From NCBI GenBank assembly GCA_033032175.1, contig CM065323.1:12276001-12340000 (forward strand): a DNA stretch of 64,000 nucleotides, written 5' to 3'. This DNA is from Saturnia japonica. Lineage: Eukaryota > Arthropoda > Insecta > Lepidoptera > Saturniidae. The notes beneath the pieces were generated by a model that made no database searches, was not told the DNA's origin, and saw only the letters and a program-made list of their open reading frames with translations. Shown piece after piece: positions 56,071 to 64,000 of the stretch. The translations under genes and the position numbers were made by a program. How positions within the stretch are numbered: the stretch's first letter is position 1; every line of letters starts with the position of its first letter.

Positions 56071-57940
56071 TGGTATAAAAAGAAAACAGAAGGTATATAC
56101 CATTAAAGTACCCGTACAGATACAAGGAAAAGTTGTAATAACACCCTTCGTAATACTGCCTGAATCAAGAGACAATCGTACACTGCTTGGGATTGGCTTT
56201 ATACAAGATGCAGGACTGATTATAAATTTGCCGCAGTTTACAATGACATTCGTGGAGAACCCAGACGTGGTATACGAGTTGTACGAGGAAGGCTTTACTA
56301 TGTTCGTGCCGAAAGAAGAAGTTGTCACTTTTACCACGATTATGAACAATGTTAAATTGCCATCTCCAATATCCTCGTTGTCATATACACCACCAAGCTC
56401 ACCGGAAGCATCAGAAAAAGTTGCTGTGGATGCAGTATCAATGTCGGAAGTAGCTAAAAGAGACGCAGTTCAGCAGGCCGAGACATATGAGCAACCTAAA
56501 CCCCACTCGCCGATAAAGGCACCGACTAAACAACCGAAATTATTCGATGGTTATTCACCGGTTTTAAATCAACTCTGGTATGATTCCCGAAAAGCTATCC
56601 ATGAATCCAGCGTTACACTATCTCCGCACTCTCGGGAACTTTTTGATGGAACAGTGGACTGGGCATTGGATATCGATGCTTTCGAAATTGTGTCTAGCAG
56701 CATCGACACGGACCAGAATCGTGATCTCCAGAAACTTTTGTTTGAATTCCACGACGTGTTTGAGTCGAACGGCAAAGCCGTAAATTTTGTTCAACATACT
56801 ATTGATACTGGCAACTACGAACCACTTGCTGTGCCGCCATACAGACTTACACCGGGACGCAAAGAGATTCTTAGGAAGGAAATAAAGAAAATGATTGAGG
56901 AAGGCATTATAGAGACCTGTGTATCTCCATGGGCAGCACCAGTGGTGATGGTACCCAAAAAGAATGGAGAAATCAGAGTTTGTGTGGATTATAGAAGACT
57001 GAATGCGATCATTGTCCCTGATACCTACCCTATACCACGTATAGACGATCTACTACACGAAGCGAAATCAACACCTTTCATGACCACTTTAGATCTGAAA
57101 GCTGGCTACTGGCAAGTGAAAGTTAAGGAGGAAGATCAACACAAAACTGCGTTTATCTGCCCTTTCGGAATCTATAAATTTAAACGCATGCCGTTCGGCT
57201 TACCAAATGCCCCTGCAACATTTCAACGACTTATCGATCAATTTCGTACTGGAGTCGATAATATCAAGTTGCTGGCTTATTTAGATGATCTGATCGTCTT
57301 TTCGACCTCGTCCGAGAGCCATCTTTGTGACCTGAGAGACGTTTTCAAGCAGATGAGAGTATACAACCTGACTATTAATAAGAAGAAATGTAACTTTGTC
57401 GTTCCAAGGGTTAGGTACTTGGGTCACTACATCACTCCCGAGGAACTTCATGTTGATCCAGAGAAAGTGGCCGCTATCACCCAACTGCCTCTTCCAGGAA
57501 ACTTAAAACACCTAGTTTCATTTTTGCAGGCTTGCTCATGGTAGAGGAGATTTATAGAGAATGTTTCTCTGATTGCAGAGCCTCTTACTAGGCTTACCAA
57601 GAAAAGTGTAAAGTGGAAATGGGGTAACGAAAAAACGGAAGCATACGAAGTGTTAAAGCAAAAGCTAACATCTGCCCCAGTGCTTAAACAAGCCGACTAC
57701 ACTAAACCCTATGTTATAAAGACTGACGCCAGCAATTATGCTATAGGAGCCGTTTTAGTCCAGGGGGAGGGCCAGGATGAGCATCCAGTAGAGTATGCCA
57801 GTCGTCTGCTAACTAAGGCTGAAAAGAATTACTCTACCACAGAACGCGAAGCGCTGGCAGTGGTTTGGGCATTGAACAAATTTCGTGGCTACATAGAGGG
57901 AGTACCCGTAACTGTCGTTACAGATCACCAAGCCCTATAA
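56036..57940 (+). pseudogene. Gypsy element 2 pol: protease end, reverse transcriptase, RNase H start
   Basis: Frame 56036-57544 covers the rest of the retropepsin (RTLLGIGFIQDAGLIIN), a variable linker and RT: SPWAAPVVMVPKKNG, VDYRRLNAI, TTLDLKAGYWQV, GLPNAPATFQRL and the catalytic box AYLDDLIVFS at about 57275-57304. A TAG at 57542-57544 follows SW in a place where the frame otherwise continues (RRFIENVSLIAEPL). Frame 57650-57940 carries RNase H: VIKTDASNYAIGAVL and TEREALAVVWALNKFRGY, ending DHQAL at a TAA. The RT chain itself is unbroken. Confidence 0.93.
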
Positions 57941-57943
57941 TGA

Positions 57944-59391
57944 TTGATGACTATCAAGACGCCTACAGGAAGGTTGGCGAGATGGGCGTTACTCTTGCAA
58001 GCTTATGACGTCACTATTACGTATGCGTCGGGGAAAACGAATGTGGTAGCTGACGCACTATCACGTCCTCCGTGTACCGAAAAGCTCAAAAGGGATTGTG
58101 GTATTTGCTCGGTATCTACAGATATACCACCACGTGATCCGAGCGCAGTTAGAGGAGAACAATTGAAGGACGAATATATACGAAAGATAGTTAAGATTTT
58201 AGAAGATGTGAATAAGCATGAAGACGCAGCCTATTGTAGTAACAAGGGCTATGTTATGAACAATGGTCTACTCTATCGCTACAACCCCAATGCAGACACG
58301 GATGAAGCTCAATTGGTTGCCCCAGAGCATGAATGGGCCAACGTGTTGTCCGTCTACCACGATAATCCAATGGCAGAACACTATGGAGCTGAAAAAACGT
58401 TTCAAAGGATTTCATGTCGATACTATTGGAAGGGGATGCGAAAGTATATAGAAAGCTATGTGAAAAACTGCATCACTTGCCAACGTTATAAACCTTCCAA
58501 CATGAAGCCAGCTGGCTTGCTACAAACGTCTGCAATGTCTAAAAGATTTGAGGTTATATCTTTTGACCTATTTGGACCGTTGCCACTATCACAAGATGGA
58601 AAATCTTGGATATTAATAGTGGAAGATTTAGCGACAAGATGGATAGAACTGTTCGCCCTAGAAAAAGCAACAGCGGAAAGTTGTGCCACCACACTTATAA
58701 ATGAAGTGTTTTTACGATACGAGTACCACGTAGGATGGTTAGCGACAATGGCTCTCGATTCGTTAGCTCTGTGATGCAACAAGTAACCTTTTGTCTAAAC
58801 ATAAAACACGCTTTCACACCGGTTTACCAACCTGAAAAAAACCCCGTTGAAAGAAGGAATAGAACCCCGTTGAAAGAAGGAATAGAGACTTAAAGACTCA
58901 GCTTGCCATGTTTGTAGAAGGAAGACATACAGACTGGCCAACTAAAATTCCAGTTATTCGTTTTGCGATGAATACTGCAGTGTGCTCTTCAACTAGCTAT
59001 ACCCCTGCTTACCTAACGTTTGGAAGAGTTGAAAACTAGTGATGACGTCCTTTACGATCTAAGAGCCATAGTATCGAGTGAGAATTTTATCGCCGAAATT
59101 ACTCCGAAGCTTATGCAACTTGCTGAAGTATTGGAAAGAGCCAAAGAAGTACAAGAAATGAAGGAGGAAACGCGAAAAATCCTGGTAGATAGGACAAGAA
59201 GACAGGGTCCAAAGTACCAACCTGGAGAGTTAGTTCTAGCTCAAGTTCATTCGATTAGTAAAGCAACACAAGGAATTGGCTCTAAATTAGCTCCCCGCAG
59301 GGATGGGCCTTATGTCATTACCAAACACCAAGGTCCATCCTCATATCAATTGGCACACCCGGAGGATTCTCAAACAAACATTGGCATTTAA
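57944..59391 (+). pseudogene. Gypsy element 2 RNase H end and integrase
   Basis: Frame 57944-58774 ends RNase H (TITYASGKTNVVADALSRPP), then the integrase HHCC finger (EHYGAEKTFQRI, CITCQRYKP) and core (SFDLFGPLPLS). A frameshift near 58722 puts MVSDNGSRFV in the next frame. A 23-base perfect tandem duplication at 58840-58862/58863-58885 covers the codons of the catalytic Glu (ENPVER-type block) and breaks the frame again. Frame 59020-59391 has the C-terminal GPY/F module, DGPYVITKHQGPSSYQL, ending at a TAA. Confidence 0.9.
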
Positions 59392-59619
59392 CATTCCTCT
59401 GCTCTTGTGCCTTATCAGGGAAATCCTGCTAATCTACCAAAACCTTCACAACCAATTAGGAAGAGAGGTCGACCTAAGAAAACCTCAATTGGCGCTGCCA
59501 ATGTTTTTTTAGCAAAGAAACGAGGACGACCTCGTAAGACCAACAGTCATCCTCTTGCTGCAAAGGACTGTCCCCTCGTCGGGACGCCGTCGGATCCAGA
59601 GGGGGAGATTGTAACATAA
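59392..59619 (+). pseudogene. Pol C-terminal tail with two AT-hooks
   Basis: Same frame as the integrase end, beyond the TAA at 59389-59391. It reads a short linker, then KRGRPKKTS and, 14 residues later, KKRGRPRKTN, two canonical AT-hooks (GRP core flanked by K/R). It ends at 59619, reading through the polypurine tract into the LTR. AT-hooks bind the minor groove of AT-rich DNA. Their presence on an integrase tail suggests tethering to AT-rich chromatin, which is inference. Confidence 0.75.
59598..59608 (+). promoter_or_regulatory. Polypurine tract of Gypsy element 2
   Basis: AGAGGGGGAGA, one base before the 3' LTR start TGTAACA at 59610. Confidence 0.9.
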
Positions 59620-59742
59620 ACAAACGACGCATGCGCGCACACTCCGAGCCCCGGCTTGACCGCCATGTTTAACCAGCACACCGACGCACACATACGAAGC
59701 GTCGCGCGTTATAAAGCCGAGCGCTACGGCCTACAGAGTCAG
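59610..59742 (+). repeat. Gypsy element 2, 3' LTR, first part
   Basis: Direct copy of 51880-52012, ending at TACAGAGTCAG where element B begins. Confidence 0.93.
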
Positions 59743-60351
59743 GGGAGTTCCGAATCGGTCGCTATCGTGAACGGACGTGTCGCTCCGTTTGCGCTCTCGA
59801 CCGTCACGTGACAATCGTTTACGATCGTGTTTGGAATTTTTATTTCAAATATATCTTTGTAATACTCGTCGTACACCAACGGGTGTCTACGCTCGCGAAA
59901 AACCGCACTTTTCGGTGCGACTTTCTATGTTTTTTTTGTAAATCCACGGTTTTGTGGTCACTCGCTGGATACCTGACGGTGCCAACGAAGCTGAGTGGGG
60001 TGTGACCCGAGCAGCCCGCTGGTTGCCTCCTTCAGAGGCAAACAGCCAGACTCGGACGGGCCTGGGAATCTAGGCCTTTGCGGTATCGCATAGTCTGACC
60101 CCAGGTGTCTCCTGCCAAACCCTCCGATCCTGCAAGCCTCCATCCCCGAGAACCTGTTTGGGCCTAGCCCGGTTTAATTACCGGTCTGCGTCCTCAGTCC
60201 CGGGCTTGTTAGGGTTTCCTTAGGGCCGATAGGTTCTTCCTGTGTGTCATTGCACCTTGACCATAGGACTCTTGCCCGACTCGGATAGTCGTATTTAATT
60301 TTTGGCGCACCCCCCTGCCCCTAAGGCAGGGAGGCCTTAATTTAAATAAAC

Positions 60352-62305
60352 ATGTCCCAACTCCCACCCACTGCTGCCGAGATGGAAAAAACGACTACCG
60401 ATCTGGCCACTTGCGTCAGCGATTTGCAGGGCAGTATTAAGTCGATGGAATTCACCCATCTCCAATTTCAAAATTTTGTCATAGTACGAGATCCTTCAAT
60501 CATGGAGGAATTTCGAAGTACAAAAAATATTCCCACCGCGCGTCGCATCGTTGCGACCGCGCCCAGTCAAGGGCCGCTACGGGGAGCGTGACGGCCGATG
60601 ACGTAATCGTCAAACCGACTGGCGCCGCACCAGACGGCGCCACGCTGAAACGTACCGCGCGTCGAGCGTCGCGCGTCCGTCCGCCGCGACCAATCAGGGG
60701 GCCGCTTCTGCGAGCGGTGCGCCCTCTGTCAGAACCGTTAAGCCGACTGGCGACGTCGTGGAGAGACGTGGGTAGCGTCGCGCGTCCGTCCGCCACGTCA
60801 TCCGGGGCCGTGGCCACTCCCACCGCCACGCCCCCAGTCCCGATTAGCCAGTCGCGCGGGTCAAGTCCCGCCTCCGTTAGGCGAGGGCCGCGTAATTCGC
60901 GTTCCCATTCTAGGCCGGCTAAAAATAGCCCGTATGTCCGTCCCGCGCGTTCAATAGAAACCGCGATTAAAACAAATAATTCTTTTTCGGCCCTTCCGGT
61001 CGAATTAGACTCGCCTGCGAGCCCGGATCCGTATCCGGAGATGGATACCGCGGCCCCAAATGACGGTTTTACCGTTGTCGCGTCGCGCAAACGTCCGTCG
61101 CGAGTCAGCCCGTCTGCGCAGCCGTCTCGCGCAACTAAAACTGTGAAAACGGTTAGTGGCGCCGTCGCCTCCGCGTCCTCCACGCTCCCCGCACCCGCCG
61201 CCGCGAAAAAAGAGCGTACCCCACCTCCTATCACCGTCCGGGACAAGGCGGCCTGGACGATTCTTGTCAATGAGCTGCGCAGGCTCAAGTTAGAATATCA
61301 TTAAGCCCGCAATACCGTTAATGGTATTTCCGTTACGGTGAGTTCATCGGAAACTCACCGTAAATTCACTGCCCTCCTCCGGGAGAGAGGGCTCCAATAC
61401 TTCACCTACTCCCTTGCGGAGGAGCGCGTCCTCCGCGTGGTGATCCGCCGTATTCCGGTGGAAGTCAGCCCTGCGGAGTTGTGCTCCTCGCTCGCAGAGC
61501 AAAGATACCCAATAGAGAGGTACATAGAATGTACAGCAAGGAGAAGCGGCCACTACAAATGGTAGTGGCCATTCTGGACCTTTCCCCCGAGGGAAAGGCC
61601 ATCTTTCGCTTAGAAAGTGTATGCGGGCTCCTCGGCGTCACCGTTGAGCCCCAATATAAAAACCACATGCCTTCGCAAAGTCATAACTGCCAGCTCTACG
61701 GGCACGCTGCCCGTAACTGCCATCTTCGTCCGCGGTGCGTTAAGTGTCGAGAGGACCACCCTACTAGGGAGTGCACGCGCGAGCGTGACTCCACCACTCC
61801 CCTGAGCTGCGTACTGTGCGGAGGGGAGGGGCACCCTGCGAATTATCGCGGATGCCCCAAAGCTCCGCGCACTACGCGGCCTCAGCACCACAGGCAGGCG
61901 GCCCCCCGGGCGGCGCCTCCCGCCTCAGCCCTCCGAGCGCAACCCCTGCTGGCGCCAGGGGAATTTCCCGCGCTTCCGGTCCCTCGCCAGATCCCGGCCG
62001 CCGCCGGCCCTCCCGAGCCTCGCGGTCAATTACAACCCGTGCGTTCGGCTCCGAACGCATGGGGGCCCCGTCGCCCTAATCCACAGCCTCGTATGGCGAT
62101 GGAAAATTCCGCGCCCCGCGCTCCCTCTCACGTTGCGAGCAACGATCTTATGATCCTGCTCCTTCGTGAGCACGGTATTCAGGAGGTCATCGACTACAAT
62201 GACCATATAGAGCGTTACGGTCTCGTCAAGACCGTATGCGCCTTCCCCCGCCTCGTTGAGACGCTACACCGTCTCGACAGCGGCACATATGACCACCCGG
62301 CGTAA
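60352..62305 (+). pseudogene. Gag of non-LTR element B (PRE_C2HC and zinc knuckles)
   Basis: ATG 60352 begins MSQLPPTAAEMEKTTTDLAT, a short helical N-terminus. Near 60588 the frame shifts into a 238-codon proline- and arginine-rich disordered part; a TAA at 61302-61304 interrupts it and the same frame continues at 61338. After another shift near 61555, frame 61481-62305 holds the end of PRE_C2HC (LRVVIRRIPVEVSPAELCSS before the shift, FRLESVCGLLGVTVEPQYK after), and knuckles SHNCQLYGHAARNC (first Cys changed to Ser), CVKCREDHPTREC and CVLCGGEGHPANYRGC. A C-terminal helical region follows to LDSGTYDHPA. GC-rich codon use differs sharply from the AT-rich surroundings. Confidence 0.88.
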
Positions 62306-62696
62306 ACGCCGGCCACGCAAAAATTTTATGTACTCGTATGTACAATAAACTCTCGATTCGTCTCTCCAAATAGAGCGTGACAGCGCCCACGCCCACGTAA
62401 CCACCGTTCTCTCCGCAGAGGACGGGCGGTCAAACTAGCTCCCGCACACTCCATACGTTCACCCTCTTCAGCGGGTGACCCAAGCCTAGGTCCGTTTCCT
62501 CTGCGTGAAGCCCTTGGGTCAGGAAACCGCCCGCACGATACAAGTGACACTGTACGTGCATCACTTAGCTACCTACATACAACACTACACACGTGCACAC
62601 CACACAGGTACATAGGTTCTGTGAGGGACCTTTTTTTTCTTTTTTTTGCGCTTGTTAGTTAGCGCTAGTTAGTGTAGAAAACATTTCCAATTTCTA

Positions 62697-62757
62697 AATA
62701 CACACATGCACGGTTCCTTCCTTCCTCCCAGGAGGAAGGGAACGTGCCTATGTGTAT
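62697..62757 (+). other. Conserved 3'-UTR hairpin of element B
   Basis: Imperfect inverted repeat with arms ATACACACATGCACGG-TTCC and GGAACGTGCCTATGTGTAT around TCC-CA-GGA. The old copy at 42252-42310 keeps the stem in a different sequence (TACACATG...CATATATATATGTGTA), so pairing is kept by compensating changes at several positions. Confidence 0.7.
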
Positions 62758-63026
62758 AATTTAGTTAGCTCGAATCGTAGGTTGTAGGGATTCAATTAGA
62801 TCGCGACTTATTTGCGAACGCGACGACCACCCGAGCCGAGGCCCGGCCACTTTGGCACCCTTGTGCGAGTCGTCCATACAACTTTCGCGGCTGAGTGCCC
62901 TCTGCGCTCGCCCCCAAGTCCGGTGAAGCTGTAAAAGCCGCAGCGGCTCTGTTTTTGGATAGGGCCCTTAAGGCTAACAGTGTAGTCAGTTAATAAAAAA
63001 AAAAAAAAAAAAACCTACTGAGTCAG

Positions 63027-63216
63027 TGCTGTTGCGTACGGCGAAACTTCCGCACCTAGTGGAACTAGTTGGACTAATAGCTCAATAGGGACTACGCATA
63101 CGAACAGAGGCGCTTCGTACATACGAACTCTTTCTGGTCCGTGTCTTTGTACTGTGAGTATTGTTATGTGGTGTATCAATTAAAAAGTTTTTTTTTAAAG
63201 TATCAAAGTCGTTTCA
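63027..63216 (+). repeat. Gypsy element 2, 3' LTR, second part
   Basis: Matches 54702-54892 and ends GTCGTTTCA. The flanking sequence afterwards is unrelated to the leader that follows the 5' LTR, as expected for the outer end of an element. Confidence 0.92.
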
Positions 63217-63313
63217 AAATTTAATTTAATAATAAAAAATCTAATTTGTGCATTAATGTCAATTGATCCAACAAAAAGGCATTATTATGAAACAATGGCT
63301 TTGGATACATTTT
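63217..63313. other. Short AT-rich spacer between Gypsy element 2 and the second B copy
   Basis: Ninety-seven bases without recognisable coding sequence. It does not continue the gag of Gypsy element 1 that flanks the other side. Confidence 0.4.
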
Positions 63314-64000
63314 CGAATCGGTCGCTATCGTGAACGGACGTGTCGCTCCGTTTGCGCTCTCGACCGTCACGTGACAATCGTTTACGATCGTGTTTGGAAT
63401 TTTTATTTCAAATATATCTTTGTAATACTCGTCGTACACCAACGGGTGTCTACGCTCGCGAAAAACCGCACTTTTCGGTGCGACTTTCTATGTTTTTTTT
63501 GTAAATCCACGGTTTTGTGGTCACTCGCTGGATACCTGACGGTGCCAACGAAGCTGAGTGGGGTGTGACCCGAGCAGCCCGCTGGTTGCCTCCTTCAGAG
63601 GCAAACAGCCAGACTCGGACGGGCCTGGGAATCTAGGCCTTTGCGGTATCGCATAGTCTGACCCCAGGTGTCTCCTGCCAAACCCTCCGATCCTGCAAGC
63701 CTCCATCCCCGAGAACCTGTTTGGGCCTAGCCCGGTTTAATTACCGGTCTGCGTCCTCAGTCCCGGGCTTGTTAGGGTTTCCTTAGGGCCGATAGGTTCT
63801 TCCTGTGTGTCATTGCACCTTGACCATAGGACTCTTGCCCGACTCGGATAGTCGTATTTAATTTTTGGCGCACCCCCCTGCCCCTAAGGCAGGGAGGCCT
63901 TAATTTAAATAAACATGTCCCAACTCCCACCCACGCTGCCGAGATGGAAAAAACGACTACCGATCTGGCCACTTGCGTCAGCGATTTGCAGGGCAGTATT
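63314..64000 (+). mobile_element. Second copy of non-LTR element B, 5' part, leaves the window
   Basis: Bases 63314-64000 match 59751-60438 almost perfectly: 5' leader and start of gag (ATG at 63914). One base is missing in the gag start (CACCCACGCTGCC against CACCCACTGCTGCC), so its N-terminal frame is shifted. It is in the same orientation as the first copy, and the rest lies outside the window. Confidence 0.93.

Larger units (their letters stand above)
59743..63013 (+). mobile_element. Non-LTR element B, gag-only, inserted in the 3' LTR
   Basis: Flanked by target duplications CCTACAGAGTCAG (59730-59742) and CCTACTGAGTCAG (63014-63026). It has a GC-rich 5' leader of about 600 bases (59743-60351), one gag-like coding region (60352-62305), a 3' untranslated region of about 690 bases with a strong hairpin, AATAAA and a 19-base poly(A) at 62995-63013. 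No endonuclease or reverse transcriptase ORF is present between gag and poly(A), yet both ends are intact. Confidence 0.88.
51880..63216 (+). mobile_element. Gypsy element 2, both LTRs split by non-LTR insertions
   Basis: LTR halves at 51880-52012 with 54702-54892 and at 59610-59742 with 63027-63216. The body (gag, protease, RT, RNase H, integrase, AT-hook tail) is at 55007-59619. Without the two insertions the element would be about 5.4 kb. Flanking tetranucleotides do not match (GTAA left, AAAT right), so the target duplication is lost or the ends derive from recombination. Confidence 0.88.

Noticed and set aside
60500..61288. 262-codon open frame on the minus strand opposite the element B gag
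   Set aside because: It is the shadow of a GC-rich, arginine- and proline-rich coding strand. The plus strand has the PRE_C2HC and zinc-knuckle signal.
63221..63442. 73-codon minus-strand frame across the spacer and second B copy
   Set aside because: It crosses the junction between unrelated sequences and has no recognisable motif.
1..64000. CRISPR array, rRNA or tRNA genes
   Set aside because: No regularly spaced repeats, no rRNA stretches and no convincing tRNA cloverleaf were seen on reading. The tRNA-related strings are LTR-element primer-binding sites.

Overview
The window looks like a repeat-dense part of an insect genome, most likely a lepidopteran. It is AT-rich, and its element families (BEL/Pao, Gypsy, Copia, Jockey-type non-LTR, mauritiana-like mariner, pogo, PIF/Harbinger, hAT, THAP/YqaJ transposons) are typical of insects. 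The species call is inference. I found no gene I would confidently call a host gene. Nearly every coding stretch is a transposable element gene, most of them carry stops or frameshifts, and several are nested inside one another.

Two 100-N gaps (3774-3873 and 22669-22768) split the window into three contigs. Contig 1 (1-3773) holds a decayed Copia element on the minus strand, a second Copia scrap and a gag-like zinc-knuckle fragment. Contig 2 (3874-22668) is a near-identical inverted copy of the start of contig 3 (22769-64000): bases 3874-22241 pair with 41144-22769. The match begins at the first base of contig 2 and stops where contig 3 begins, so this 18.4-kb 'palindrome' is more likely a redundant, reverse-placed allelic contig than a biological palindrome. 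Every element between 3874 and 22241 is therefore listed twice, with the differences between copies noted.

Read on contig 3, the duplicated block contains: a broken BEL/Pao element (22769 to about 28068, plus its protease end seen only on contig 2); the first exon of a second Harbinger transposase (28445-28651); a PIF/Harbinger element with a Myb-like gene and a HARBI1-like transposase (29457-36869); inside it, a complete THAP-transposase/YqaJ-nuclease transposon (29588-33798); a Gypsy gag scrap (36873-37440); and a second, more decayed THAP/YqaJ transposon (about 37500-41800). The two-gene layout of the THAP/YqaJ elements, a DDE transposase facing a SWIM-finger YqaJ nuclease, matches the ISL2EU (IS4EU) type of DNA transposon.

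The unique part (41800-64000) holds an old non-LTR 3' tail remnant (42050-42310), a Copia/hAT junction (44226-45122), a broken multi-exon Myb/SANT-like gene (45182-47406), a pogo-type transposon (47566-49612), and a Gypsy LTR with gag start (49613-50583) carrying a mariner (50584-51857). A second Gypsy element follows (51880-63216). Each of its two LTRs is split at exactly the same nucleotide by a different non-LTR retrotransposon: element A at 52013-54690 and the gag-only element B at 59743-63013. A second copy of B starts at 63314 and leaves the window. The shared insertion site, and B being gag-only, are the most interesting biological signals here.
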